From: Clavelina lepadiformis
Lineage: Eukaryota; Chordata; Ascidiacea; Aplousobranchia; Clavelinidae
DNA: 64,000 nt
Direction: 5' to 3'
Assembly (NCBI RefSeq): GCF_947623445.1
Contig: NC_135241.1
Span: 19,532,501-19,596,500 of the forward strand
Made by a program: the position numbers and the translations under genes
Notes under the pieces: model-generated
What the model was told of the DNA's origin: nothing
The model's database searches: none
The model's input: the letters and a program-made list of their open reading frames with translations, nothing else
In this document: piece after piece, positions 36,101-49,115 of the stretch
Layout of the letters: each line of letters opens with the position of its first letter
Numbering within the stretch: the first letter of the stretch is position 1

Positions 36101-38122
36101 TCGTCGACAACACACAAGGAACAAGCGGATCAGGTAACGATTGTTTACTATAATTGGAGATAAAAAAGCAAAAATACACAAATAAGCAAAGAATGCATTT
36201 TATTACATTTTTCAAACTTCACTCAGGAAGCTTTATGCTGTTGGACACAAGCGGTAAGAAAGCTGGAAATACAGGCAACATGGCATCAATGAGATTAAAG
36301 TCACGAAACGACAAGCAGTGTCTTGAATTTGGATATTACATGGATCTTGATGCCGGCAGTGACGCTGCGCTGGCGTAAGTCAACGATGCTGAGAAGGCCA
36401 TCTTCTTTTTAGCTTTAACGTTTACTTATGACTGAAAAAGTTTGCAGTTCCTTAATGTTTCCAAAATCGTTAAAATTAACCATGTTACAATAAAACGCAG
36501 CATATACATGGGCACAATCGACCAAACTACTGGTGACATTTTGACCACTGCACCATTGGTGACCATCACAGGTGATCATGAAAATTACTGGAATATTGAA
36601 AGGTTCACCATCCAGGCTCCAAGTTATTACAAACTGGTCGTAGCTGCTAAAACAAGTGAGTTAATGTGACATGGGAGCCAGCAGTTTATATAAAGACTTT
36701 GTGTCCATAACTATATATATGAACATGTTTTCTGGCCGTTTTAGGTGGTTTTGAAAATGACGTGATTGCAATTGACGACATCAGCGTTTTGGACAAACCC
36801 TGTGACACGAATTACTTTGTCATAAATGATTTTAGCCAGCTTTTAGCATCGACAGTTAAAGGAGATGGAGTATACAGTCCACTTCTTTATACTGATGAAG
36901 GCTACGCTTTTAAAATACTGGTAACTGGTGATGCAAAAAGAAAAAAAAGCTTTATAACATTGACTGAGTATGCCACTTTGTGTAAAGTATATCTATCTTT
37001 GATTACAACCCACTTCCCAACAGATTGACAAATGACAGACACATAACGAAGTCTTTAGCAATATTAGCAAATTTTGATAATTATAAAAGTTTTGTGAATT
37101 TTGACGTTACCTAGTCTTGCAGTATACGTAACTCAATAGAGAATACAAGAGTTGACGGCTTTTTCTTTCCAGTTCTTCCCGCAAGGCAGCAGCAGTTCAG
37201 CCGATGGATATGTGGGAATGTATTTCGCCCTTGCCCAGGGTGAAAATGACAATACATTGACGTGGCCATTTTATAACCACGTCATCCGTATGATGGTGGT
37301 AGACCAGGGACCAGACGCACTCACGCGAATGAGCCAGTATTCCAACTACTTGACTGACGAAAATGGAGGATCAGTTTGGGATCAACCAACTACGGTATAA
37401 AGCATTTAAAATTTAAAGAACGAAAAAAATAGAGTAACTTAGGTGGCTAAACTTTGAAACGGTTACATCTTAGGAAGTGAGCAGTTCTTGGGGATATGCC
37501 AGCTTCATGCCACTTTCCGACATTCTCAACACCAGGAACTTCGTGAAGAATGACGCGGTGATGATATCAATCAATGTCAGAGGTATGCAAAAGTCTCCAA
37601 CTTGGCTCCTGTGCAGATTTCAAATTGAAGTTCTAACATCCTCACAGATATGAACGCGTATACACGTGAGCATGCAAGAGCCTTTGCAAATCAAGAACCG
37701 GCTCCGTTTGCTGCTGCACCACTTGTCAAAGAATCCGATGAGCGCCTAACAGAAGAACACAAAGATGTCAACATCAACATCACACCGTGTGAGCAACAGC
37801 AAGAAAAAGAAGAGGTCTCAACAATGTCAACTTCCACTGTTATTGGAATTACTCTTGGCTGCTCTTTTGCTGTATTTGTTTTGATGTCTCTGCTGATCCT
37901 GTGCATCAACCAGTCCAACAAGCAGGCTCTGATGGCAATTGCCATGGCAAGGTATAATTTAATGGCGTTCTTTTGACTTCATAATCTTCTTTAACAATAA
38001 ATTACGTGTTTTTTGTATTTGGTTTAATGTTGGCATATAGGCTATTTAACTTTCTTTATTTCAGGTCCAATGGCAGTAGCACCTATAATAATCAATCCTA
38101 TGAAGAAGGGAAAAAAGTTTGA
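33107..38122 (+). CDS. Meprin-like astacin metalloprotease 1 (astacin-MAM-MATH-TM)
   Basis: A zinc endopeptidase of the astacin family with meprin architecture, expected at the cell surface. Fifteen in-phase exons: 33107-33209, 33582-33650, 33929-34062, 34211-34320, 34390-34565, 34785-34887, 34975-35090, 35954-36133, 36227-36374, 36441-36655, 36745-36920, 37173-37394, 37474-37582, 37648-37951 and 38065-38122; 740 residues (human meprin beta about 701). Order: signal peptide ([14 protein letters not shown]), short propeptide with VDGD in the place of the FxGD aspartate switch, mature start [11 protein letters not shown], zinc site [19 protein letters not shown], Met-turn SVMHYG, MAM domain from [18 protein letters not shown] domain from NDFSQLLAS, then transmembrane helix ([20 protein letters not shown]) and short tail. 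There is no EGF module, unlike vertebrate meprins. AATAAA lies at 38246-38251. The intron before the MAM exons carries a hAT-like insert. Confidence 0.93.
35181..35418. mobile_element. hAT-like MITE, CAATGTTCCCTCTAA ends
   Basis: 238 bp with ends CAATGTTCCCTCTAA and TTAGAGGGAACATTG, flanked by the perfect 8 bp duplication GCTGGAAG (35173-35180 and 35419-35426). It lies in intron 7 of astacin 1 and is absent from the matching intron of astacin 2, so insertion came after the gene duplication or was lost from copy 2. Interior has GC-rich words (gcgcacgcgcgc), unlike the surrounding AT-rich DNA. Confidence 0.88.
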
Positions 38123-41100
38123 GTGCTATGATCAAACTTCAGTAAATTTTAGTGTATACTTAGCAAAATTATTATCAGTTGCATCAATCAGCAATAACAA
38201 TATAGCTACGTCAATATGCGTATACATGGCCTAATTCTAATGCGAAATAAATTGCCTGCCTTCAGTCACCGTCTGTTAAATTTATTGAATTGCATCAACT
38301 TTAAGAAAATCAGGAAAGTCACAAAAACACTTCTGCCTAGTATATTTGTTATAGTTTTTTTAGCTAATAAATTTTGCGCCTACATTTGATAAAATGTCCG
38401 GACTATCTAGCCTGAAACCACTGCCTTTTGCAGCGGATATTCGGAAGCAAATTCAGTATGATGTAAACATATATCATCGAAAAATATTTTAAGAATTCGA
38501 TAAGCAAACCATGAAAAACTGAAAAAGTACTCTGAGATCGCATATTGACAACATCCTAAGCAGCTCAAATCCTCCATGGTAATTGTCAGAATGTGACATT
38601 GTTTCATCACACTCCGTTACCGGAATGCTCTGCTAGTTTTAATGTGTGCCTTGAAAATTACGTCAAGTTCAGCAATAATCAGTAGAAGGCATGCCAACAA
38701 TGTTAATTATCTAAATGTAACTAAAATGCTTATATTCACAACATATCCAATTCGGTGAATTGCAGCTATAGTCACTTCTTTATATTAGTAACTTTTTGGG
38801 GGTTATTGGCAAAACATAAGATCCGTTATTTTCTGAAAGCTCAGCTTAAATAATTTATATCAAACCTAAACGGACTTAGCACAAATTTGTTTGGATTTAT
38901 GTAGGCATATTTGAGCCTTTAATATTAAATGTATTTCGATTGTTCTAAAACATTAATTAATGTGTTTTTATATAAAACAACTTGAATTTACTTGAATTTA
39001 TCTTAATTTGATAAATTTGTTTTCATTTTTTCTTTTTCTTTTTTTTGCATTTAACATAAATTTAGATGAACTCAAACAAACTGGTATATATTTACTTGAG
39101 TTTGCCCTTACTTTTATGATTTAAAAAAAAAAAAGTATTGTCTGTAAAAAAAAAGGCTGTCACAAAAAGTATAGGCTATACTGCAAGTGGTTTTATGGCC
39201 AAACTTCTTGAATTGTTGTAGTAACTGAATAAGTAACCCCGGAACAGGTATCCAGCTTCACGTTTTGAATAAGTAGCCAACAGGGAGCCGGTAACCAATT
39301 TCACGCTGGTTTAAGGATAACTTGTTTGTCATCAAGAGCTTTGGGAAATTTGAAAACTTCAAATTTGATATGACATATTTTTATTTTTGACAAGTCACAC
39401 ATCACCGATAACGGAAACAGCGGGAAAGTAGTAACGCAATTTAGGGGTATCCGGGGGCTTGCTTCCCAAAACTCTTTAGATTTACAGCGTTCAAGATGAC
39501 ATAAAATACATTTGACTTGCTTTTCTTTTAGAAAAACTGTTTGTCCGAAAATTAATACATTAAAAATTTCTAACTCATCGTTTTTTTGCACCAATTGACT
39601 AAAAACTGTTCATAGTTTGTGCCAATACATGTCATATAAAGGACATGTATATTTAAAATATTCTGAAACACTGTATGTCAGCCGTATGAATAAGTGGCGG
39701 TTGGTTACCTCAACAAACATGTTGGTGCTTCCGATTACAACTGATTTGTGGATAAGAACGTCGCTTTCATTAGCTTAAAAGCTCGTTAGGTTAACGCGAC
39801 AAGGGATGCGGTACGATTGACATTTTTGGAACAATTTTTGTCTGACCTTTACTTTCGACCAGTCTTGGCACAGATGGTCTGGTCTTGTCCTTTTGGAGGC
39901 AACGTTTTCTCCAGCTTGACTCGAAAGGATATCGAGGCACTCAAATTGTTTCGCCACGACAAGGCTGTTGTCTAGAGAGGAGATTTAACATAGTTATTCA
40001 AGCTGACATTAAAGGATCAGAAATCGTGTCAAAGTAAAACTATAACAACTTGTTAGACATACTTAAGATATGATTTCGTTTCGGCAAATATGATCAAAAT
40101 AGAACAATGAGGACCCACGTATGTGATGGTTCCACAAATTTGATGTCGATAACCTTTATGACCCCCTTATCTTCAAAATATTTTCGTTTGACGTCATGTT
40201 AAACATTGGTCGGTGGTTAATCGTTAAAGGCTGGGCTTCTGCTAATAGTAGCCTATACTTGTTATTTGGCAAACCTCTATTTCAATCAGCAGGATTTTGT
40301 GAAAATTAAAGTAGCCGGCAACCAGTGTGCTCAATTGGTTTTGTGGCCATTCTATCTATTATTTTATTAATGCTTGTCTCGCTAAGTTTAAATCAATGTT
40401 TCTTTTGAATTCTTTAAAGCTAAAAATTAAAGCAGGTAATTAAAGAAAACAGAAAATATTCTTTTGAATTTTAACTTCATGTAACTTCCCCATCTAATGT
40501 AGAGTATACTACACACGAAAAAGGTTTAAAGCTCTATTCCACATCAGGGCGTTGCGGTAATGCTGACGGTGCGGTTTGAAATAGTTAGGCTAGTAAACGT
40601 AACAGCAAGTAACACTTTCTAAAATGTCAAAGTACTTGGCAAAATTCCAAGACAAGAGGTAACTAGGTTTGTTATGTTAATTCGTTTTTTCAAGTTTAGC
40701 TCAGCTTTGAGCCCCGCCTTAAAATGAAGTTCGAAGACTTTTGCATCTTGTGCAAGATATTGCACCAAAGTTGCAATATCTGCAAAGTTGAAGAACAGCT
40801 ATGTGTTTCCAGCGAGAGCGTTGTCTTATCTTCGCGGCCGTCCCGTTAACGTTTTTTTGCGACGTAAAACTAAAAATCGCTAATAAATGTGGTAAAGGCT
40901 GTAGAAAGATAAAACAGCACTGTGACAGACGATATTTGCAACATTAACATGTGACGAAAGTATTGTGTAACAAAAATATTTGGTGGAAAATTGGAGCTTT
41001 GGACTTGGGGTTCTCCAAGTGTTAGGTCAGCTGACACCAGCAAATTACAGAAGATAAAACAGAATCTGAGACACATAAAGTAAGGTACAGCAATTATACT

Positions 41101-41879
41101 TCAAAAGATTATTACAATAGTTAAGTAGGTAACAAAAACGAGATTCGAATCCTATTGCACACCGCGTGAACTAAGACTGCTCCATTTGCTCCCTTACTGG
41201 CTACGCCATTGCCAGATGAAGCTGGCATGCCTATATGATCTCCAGATCTTGCGACGAAAACCCAGGGATCAAAATAACCATAAATTCTTTTCTACGCTTA
41301 GTATCCAAAGTTTCTAGTTGACGAAGGACTGCTTTGTCAGCTTGAACCTTGGGACTTTCTGGCTAATAAGGTAAATGCATCGTCTCTTGAGTGACGAAGT
41401 CTTAAAGGTTCTGATACTGTTTTTAACAACTTATCTAGATGCGTAGCTGGTTTTTTTGGCAGCTACCATAACCAATGCTCGCAACAAGCTCAAGTTGAAG
41501 GGTGATCTGCAACTGATCATTGTCTGCAATTCAACCTCGTACATCAATACTAACAAAGACGAAGTTTAAAATTTGTCTTAAAATAAACACCTTTTTCTGC
41601 ATTATCTTGATTGTAATAAGTTATTAAGATGAACTGCTTATTGGTTGACAACGTTGAATTAAGTATAAGGGAGGCCTTTCAGAACGCAGGCCAGAGTGTA
41701 TCATGACTGAACTGAAAAAGTTTTAAAAATCATAAGGGAAAATATGGGCTTGGTAGTTGGCTTTGACGGGAAAATAGACCAAAAAGGTTAAAAACCGTCG
41801 TTCACTTTTGTAATAACGTCTTTTCTACATAATGTATAGGTTATTGCAAAAAACAGAAGTTCATTTGAATTTCTGCAAA
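38123..41879. other. Spacer between the two astacin proteases
   Basis: About 3.8 kb. A tRNA-like relic lies near 41138-41212 on the minus strand. Frames such as those near 39301 and 39775 show no family likeness, and no decayed protease exon was recognised between the two genes. Confidence 0.55.
41138..41212 (-). repeat. tRNA-like SINE head
   Basis: On the minus strand TGGCGTAGCCAGTAAGG resembles the A box, and GGATTCGAATCTCG, about 45 bp on, the B box; a TTTTT run follows. The pairing needed for a real tRNA cloverleaf is not evident, so a SINE or tRNA pseudogene is favoured. Confidence 0.45.
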
Positions 41880-44800
41880 ATGTTAAAACTTTTTGCTGTT
41901 GTTGCCTTGTTGTGTTCAGCCAGTGCTGTAAGTCAAAGCAATGTTCGTGTAAGTGGAAAAGGAGGATATTTTATCAAGCAAGGTTAGATGATGCATTTTC
42001 TTTGTGTAAATAACTTTACATGTACAATAATTTCTTGATAAAATCTTCCAGTTGTGATTAGCTACAAGGAATTTATTACTTACCAATCATTGAATTAATG
42101 GCTGAATTTCAGTGAACCGTAAGCTGTGACCAAAATTTACATGCAACGTTGGATCAAATGATTCAGACTTTTATGAAACAAACGCCATTAACGTAAAAAT
42201 AAAAATAATAATAATGGTGCATACTGGTAGTAAATTAACTTAGAATACGCAAATAGACGGCATAAACCAATAACCAGCAGAGCTTTCGTGCATTGTAAAC
42301 AAAAGCTCTAACTTGTATATGAAGTAACGTTATTTTTTTCATTTTACCTTGTAGCAATCTTTGATTACCGAGCTGCACTAAACAACGTTGCGGATGACGA
42401 AGATATTTTTGACATAAACCAGAGTACGTACAACGACCGATGTGAAAAGATTTTAATAAACGACTATAATAACTGCATTTAGAATTATTGTGTATAAGCT
42501 CAGCACACGTATATTCTTGTTTGAGTTGGTCTTATCAATTACCAGGCTCTTGATATCTTCCGGAAACATTTCATGGTACTGCACTGAGGTTAATGATTAA
42601 CAAAAAAATCTACTTTGATTTATCACATTAATCATTACAACTTCGTTACTTGCAAAAAATGCTTAATTGCAATATCTTGTTTGCAAGTTGAAATTCTGAT
42701 GATAAATGTTTCCAGAGTTCACCGACAAGCGTTTGGTAGACGGTGACATTGTGCCACACCCCAGAGGAAGAAATGCCATCACAGACACTTCTCTTTACTG
42801 GCCAAGCACAACTATCCCTATTCAGTTTTCAAGTTCATTGCCCTTCTTGGTGAGCTTGTATTAATATTAACTTTGCTTGACCCAAACACAGTCGTTAGTT
42901 TTCAGCCGGATTTTTATATTTTATAACCCATATTTTATTATATTTTTCTGTGTGAGTCATCAAAATCGATTACCTGGAGCCTTTTTTAACCAGGCTGTGT
43001 CTGGAATCGAAGATGCTCGCCAGGAATATGAGATGAGGACTTGTTTCTCCTTCCCTGACAGAGTTGATGAGGAAGACTATCTCTTTTATGAACCCCTGAG
43101 CGGGTGAGAAATAAAACCGACAAATGCGTCTTGATGAAAGACATCTGTAAATCCAGTCGTTTCTTCCAATGGGCTTCCTACTTTATACAGTTAGCGTCTC
43201 TAATTCAATTCTATTTTTTCTTTTTCTTGTTCTAATTTTGCTTACGTCTGTATCCTTGACGCAGGTGCTGGTCTTATGTTGGGAAACAGGGCACCGGACC
43301 CCAGACTATTTCGATCGGCTCCGGATGCGAGAAGATGTCGACCATCGAACATGAAATGATGCACGCCATCGGGATCTACCACGAGCAATCGCGTCCCGAT
43401 CGAGATGGTTACGTCATCATAGAAGTAGATAACATTGATGCTGGTAATTACTGGATTATAAACAATTTCGTAAACGATGGAAGAGATCCATCACTTTGTG
43501 CTGTAATATGTGAATGGCTTCAACAAAGTTTTACTTTTCTTGTGTTTGATCATTGGTGTAACGTCTGGTTTTTTTTAAGACAAGCTGCATAACTTCGACA
43601 AGTACACATATGATGAAGTTGATGACCGTCGGGTGTCTTACGATTACAACTCGGTCATGCACTACGGTGACACCTCATTCAGGTAAAATGAAGTTTCTTG
43701 AAACAGTCGACACATTCGCTTAAGTTTAAGCTGCTTAAGCTACAATATAATTTCAATATTTTGTACATTCCCTAGCAACAATGGTGAAAAGACGATTGTG
43801 ACGATTGACCCAGCCTTCCAAGACGTGATTGGTCAAAGGAGAACTTTCAGCGAAGGCGACGTTGACGTCATTAACAGGATGTACTCTTGTGGTAAGAAAT
43901 GTTACAAATAGCATTGCAGTTTAGATTGACTTTGTGTCTTTGTTAATTTTGAACCTTTCTAAAGGTGGCTTTTTGAAACGTACTGTATTTCAAATCACGT
44001 ATATACCACAACTGGTTGTTTCCGCCATACCTCTAAGGGAAAAAATACGAGGCCAACAGTTAAAGTACAATATCAGTGTTCAATAGCAACGCTAATAAAA
44101 AAAAGCGGCGAAGCCCAGAGATATAACTACGACATGATATGTCAAAAATATTATAGAAAAATTACATATCTACAAAAACGTTCAGCTTCATACATACACT
44201 TCCATAACAGTATTACTTGAATAAAATTAGGTTTCCGGACTTAGTCGATTTACTTGAAACTTTGTAAGCCTGAAAAAGTCAGTTGTGGAAGATATAGAAT
44301 ACATGCATATATATGCATTGGGAATAATTTCTTTCGAATATTTTGCAAACTGTAGGCCTATAAGCTATAGTGCTATACCTTCAAAGTAAAACTATAAGTT
44401 TTTACGTTTCGTTCAGCCTGTAAAATTAGAACAATGAATTAATAAATCTTTTTGTAGCCGATTCCCTTAGAGTATCCTACACTTGCAACTTTGAAGAGGA
44501 ATCAGTGTGCGGTTACATACAGGACAGAAGCGGAGATGACATTGATTGGATCCGGTATGTAATTGGAGAAACTGAGGGAAAAGCGATTTCAGCAAATATT
44601 CCACTCGTCGACAACACACAAGGAACAAGCGGATCAGGTAACGATTGTTTACAATAATTGGAGATAAAAAAGCAAAAATACACAAATAAGCAAAGAATGC
44701 ATTTTATTACATTTTTTAAACTTCACTCAGGAAGCTTTATGCTGTTGGACACAAGCGGTAAGAAAGCTGGAAATACAGGCAACATGGCATCAATGAGATT

Positions 44801-46536
44801 AAAGTCACGAAACAACAAGCAGTGTCTTGAATTTGGATATTACATGGATCTTGATGCCGGCAGTGACGCTGCGCTGGCGTAAGTCAACGATGCTGAGAAG
44901 GCCATCTTCTTTTTAGCTTTAACGTTTATTTATGCCAGAAACAGTTTGCAGTTCCTTAATGTTTCCAAAATCGTTGAAATTAACCATGTTACAATAAAAC
45001 GCAGCATATACATGGGCACAGTCGACCAAACTACTGGTGAAATTTTGACCACTGCGCCGTTGGTGACCATCACAGGTGATCATGAAAATTACTGGAATAT
45101 TGAAAGGTTCACCATCCAGGCTCCAAGTTATTACAAACTGGTCGTAGCTGCTAAAACAAGTGAGTAACTGTAGCTGTAAGGCGGGAGCAATCGACAGCTG
45201 AAGCTAAGTTTTGAAAAGTTTATATTGACTATTTCAACCTATATCCCTTCGGCAAATAACTTTGCATACTGTAATTGTATAATGTTGCTTTCATTTTAGG
45301 TGGTTTTGCAAATGACGTGATTGCAATTGACGACATCAGCGTTTTGGACAAACCCTGTGACACAACCTACTTTGTCGTAAATGATTTTAGTCAGCTTTTA
45401 GCATCGACAGCTAAAGGAGATGTAGTATACAGTCCACTTCTTTATACTGATGAAGGCTACGCTTTCAAAATAATGGTAATGTTTTGAACGAAAGTGCTTT
45501 ATTATAGTAACCAAACCGAAATTTTATTATGTTTACGATGGTTTTCCAGCTCTTCCCGCAAGGCAGCAGCAGTTCAAACGATGGATATGTAGGAATGTAT
45601 TTCGCCCTTGCCCAGGGTGAAAATGACAATACATTGACGTGGCCATTTTATAACCACGTCATCCGTATGATGGTGGTAGACCAGGGACCAGACGCACTCA
45701 CGCGAATGAGTCAATTTTCCAACTACATCACTGGCGAAAATGGAGGATCAGTTTGGGATCAACCAACTACGGTATGATGTGTTTAAAATGTTAAAATGTA
45801 AATAAAAATAATTCACACGATGCCATAAAAACGTTGTAACCTCAGGAACTGAACAGTGGCTGGGGATATGCCAACTTCATGCCACTTTCCGACATTCTCA
45901 ACACCAGGAACTTCGTGAAGAATGACGCGGTGATGATATCAATCAATGTCAGAGGTATGCAAAAGTCTCCGACTTGGCTCCTGTGCAGATTTCAAATTGA
46001 AGTTCTAACATCCTCACAGATATGAACGCATACGCACGTGAGCATGCAAGAGCCTTTGCAAATCAAGAACCGGCTCCGTTTGCTGCTGCACCACTTGTCA
46101 AAGAATCCGATGAGCGCCTAACAGAAGAACACAAAGATGTCAACATCAACATCACACCGTGTGAGCAACAGCAAGGAAAAGAAGAGGTCTCAACAATGTC
46201 AACTTCCACTGTTATTGGAATCACTCTTGGCTGCTCTTTTGCTGTATTTGTTTTGATGTCTCTGCTGATCCTGTGCATCAACCAGTCCAACAAGCAGGCT
46301 CTGATGGCAATTGCTATGGCAAGGTATAATTTTAACGTTGCTTTAACTTTGTAATCTACTTGAATATTGAATTTCCTGTTTTTACTACATTTCTTTCGAA
46401 ATCATTTACGTGTAATTTGGTTCAGGAAGAACATAGGCTATGTATTCAGTTTGAAGAATTTACCTTTTTTTGTCACAGGTCCAATGGCAGTAGCACTTAC
46501 AACAATCTTTCCTATGAGGAAGGGAAAAAAGTTTAA
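41880..46536 (+). CDS. Meprin-like astacin metalloprotease 2 (astacin-MAM-MATH-TM)
   Basis: Tandem paralogue of protease 1 with the same fifteen-exon layout and phases: 41880-41982, 42355-42423, 42716-42849, 42994-43103, 43265-43443, 43580-43682, 43776-43891, 44458-44637, 44731-44878, 44945-45159, 45300-45475, 45550-45771, 45846-45954, 46020-46323 and 46479-46536; 741 residues. Signal peptide [14 protein letters not shown]. The zinc site [19 protein letters not shown] and Met-turn SVMHYG are intact, as are the MAM, MATH and transmembrane segments, so it should be active. Differences from copy 1 gather in the propeptide, the exon 5-6 junction (DKLHNF versus DMVYNF) and a few MATH residues ([13 protein letters not shown]), while the zinc-site exon, MAM exons and tail exon are nearly identical at DNA level. 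AATAAA lies at 46659-46664. Confidence 0.93.
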
Positions 46537-47801
46537 ATGCTGTGATTAGCATTCTTTAAAACATTGATTCCATACTTAGCTTAGCAACACTATCAGTTAT
46601 AACAAAATTAAGAAATACATTAATCAATATGCGTATGGCCTAATTTTAATGTGATGTGAATAAATTAACCTAGTCTTCGATATGGCCTGTTTTTTTCTAT
46701 GTCTCCATTATAGCCTGTGAAGGCTATTGGACTGCATCAAAAGGTGGCAAAACCAATAAAGGCACTAACACACTTTAGCCTACAACAGTATGGACTTTAA
46801 TTTCTTTTGACTCTACTAAATTGAGTGTTTTTAATTGAAATGTGACTAAAATTCTGGACTAATTAGTTTGAATACACTGCCCTTTTTCGGATAAGGAAGA
46901 TAATTCAGTACGATACAAAACACTGTTATTAAAATTTAAGAAATTAGCCAAATACACCTAACACAATCAATATAATCAGATAACGCAAAGCAAGCAAAGC
47001 TTTAAATTCAAATTAAACCAAAGTTTTTTCTCCTAACATGGGTCACCTATTTAGTCCAATTTCAGTGAAATGCCTGTATAGCCTATATTTACTTCTTATT
47101 GTACTTTGGGCGGTAGGTGGCTTGCTAGTTGCTTGTTTTGTCCATTGTATTTTGCCATAATGAAAAAGGGGCGAGTTACTATACAAACAAAGCGGCACGA
47201 TATTGACCAAGTTACTAAAGTAGGCTGCACAAACCTAAAAGCTTGTTTGCAGCGGAGCTGTTGGTGGATATAGGAGAACCCCTAATAAATGCTCTGTTGT
47301 TGCACATATACTATAGCTTGGATATAAAGAATAGACAATTACAAAGTTTAACATTTTAACGCGTAAAAATGTTTTAATTGCATTTAACGAAATCTGCCTG
47401 GAGTAATCACAAAACGATGAAAGAGATTGATTCAATCTCGACATAAATGAAAATCGGAGAAAAAGGAACAAACCAAAGAAATATATAAAACTTGATACAA
47501 AAAGAAAATCTTGCCTTAAAAACAATCTGCCGGATAATACTAGCTCATAACCGAAAACGACTTTACTGAAACCAATTTCATTCAAATAAGCACTTTTTGC
47601 AAATATAGAAGCATTCTTATCGTCGAGAATGCAAAAGCTTCATTCATCAAATTTAATCAAGCACAAAAACCAATTCCAGTAAAAAGAAACTATATAGCTC
47701 AAAATAAATATTAAAGTTATTACGTTATCGACAATAGAATTCAAACAGATAAACTTTGACGTTAATCCTAATTCTATGTGGTAAAGGATCTTTGCCGTAC
47801 G

Positions 47802-47947
47802 CTTCAATGGACAAACTTGCAAAGCCGTTTAGCAAAAATAAATGTTTTAAAAATAAAAGTCCAAAAAAGCATATCATTGGAAGTAGTCATCAGTTTTTGC
47901 AACCAACAAACGAAGTTGCAAACTCAAACCCAAAATCCATGACCCAG
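47802..47947 (+). CDS. Possible orphan first exon, unknown protein
   Basis: Starting at an ATG near 47808, the frame reads MDKLAKPFSKNKCFKNKSPK and ends at PKSMTQ followed by a good donor (CAG then GTAGGT). It is lysine- and asparagine-rich. No partner exon downstream was found and no family is recognised. It may be chance. Confidence 0.2.
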
Positions 47948-48245
47948 GTAGGTTTTATTAATACAGCCGACGCTTCTATATATGCTAAGTCACAAGATTC
48001 ACTTTAAAAGAGAAAAAAATGTGGGACGTGAGTCTGCCTTCTCCAAAAATTGTGATTGTCAACGGGCGAGATAATCAGTTGCATCAATCAGAAACTGACT
48101 ATAATCTACATGATGTGAATGTTAAATGAATCACCTATATGAGTCTTCATTGATCATCTTAACTCTGAAGTATTTATGGATGGCCTTCCATTTGCAAGAA
48201 GATCAGAAGGATCAATGCTCCGAATTAACCTGCTATGGTTTGAGC

Positions 48246-48740
48246 CAGGGGTGGCCAGACCTGCTTCATGCTCGAGCCGCATATAACAAATTCCAGTTTT
48301 AAAAGAGTCACAACACAAACACAATAAAAAACACGAATTTATTCACTCACAACGAAGTGTAGCTATTGATTAACATTAGTGCTGCGTGGTGATACTATGA
48401 GTCTCCACCTGGGCTTCACCAACTCTTTTTGCAATATTATTAGTATAACCGTAACCAAGACTTAAAACTAGGTCAGTCCTGACGTACAGCTTCAATCTGA
48501 CAGTTTACTTAACTACAGTGTACAAGTTAGCACACTTCTGTACAATAATGTACTTTTTGGAGTGTAATTTGATTATTACTAACAATGAGTCCATGGTTAC
48601 TACGTGTGATAGAACGCATTGTTTCATAATCTGATCAAACAACTCGTCTAGACCGGGAAAATGCATGTCTAATTCAACAATGCTAATTCATTAAAGAGCC
48701 GCAATCAAAGGCTCAAAGAGCCGCAGTTTGGCCACCCCTG
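48246..48740. mobile_element. hAT-like element H1, copy 1
   Basis: 495 bp with ends CAGGGGTGGCCAGACC and GTTTGGCCACCCCTG, flanked by the exact 8 bp duplication GTTTGAGC (48238-48245 and 48741-48748). Near-identical in sequence to copy 2 at 57989-58466. It has repeated words gagccgcatat and agagccgca near its ends and no coding capacity. Confidence 0.9.
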
Positions 48741-49115
48741 GTTTGAGCTTTAACTGCCACCCAGTTCAGTGCCTTCATATGCGAGAAAAAAAAATCAGGG
48801 TTGTTAATTTAAAATCTCTTTTGCGAATGCGAAATCAGTATAGGTGCATAGACACTACTGAGGACAGTAAACACATTTTTCAAAAACTAAGTTAAAAGAT
48901 GACAAAAATGAAAATAAAAATTAAATTCGCCTAAAAGCGTTGACAGTAATTGTACAATAATAGGCCTAAAATGATTTATGTTGCACAGAAATATCTTGGC
49001 TTTAAAACAATTATTTTTGCTTGGAATTGCATAAAAGGCAAAAGATTGCCCATCGGACACAGTTGAAAGATGAAATGCATAAGCTGTTACAATAAACCGT
49101 GTGCAAACGGTTGAT

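Larger units (their letters stand above)
46537..49115. other. Spacer between astacin 2 and lipase C (tail-to-tail)
   Basis: About 2.6 kb between two genes that converge. It holds a possible orphan exon (47802-47947) and a hAT-like element (48246-48740). Nothing else was recognised. Confidence 0.55.

Noticed and set aside
19304-41212. Functional tRNA genes at the A-box/B-box sites near 19304, 26437 and 41138
   Set aside because: Acceptor and anticodon arms do not pair convincingly, so they are listed as SINE-like relics.
38123-41879. A third, decayed protease copy in the spacer between the astacins
   Set aside because: No zinc-site, MAM or tail-exon words were found there on either strand.
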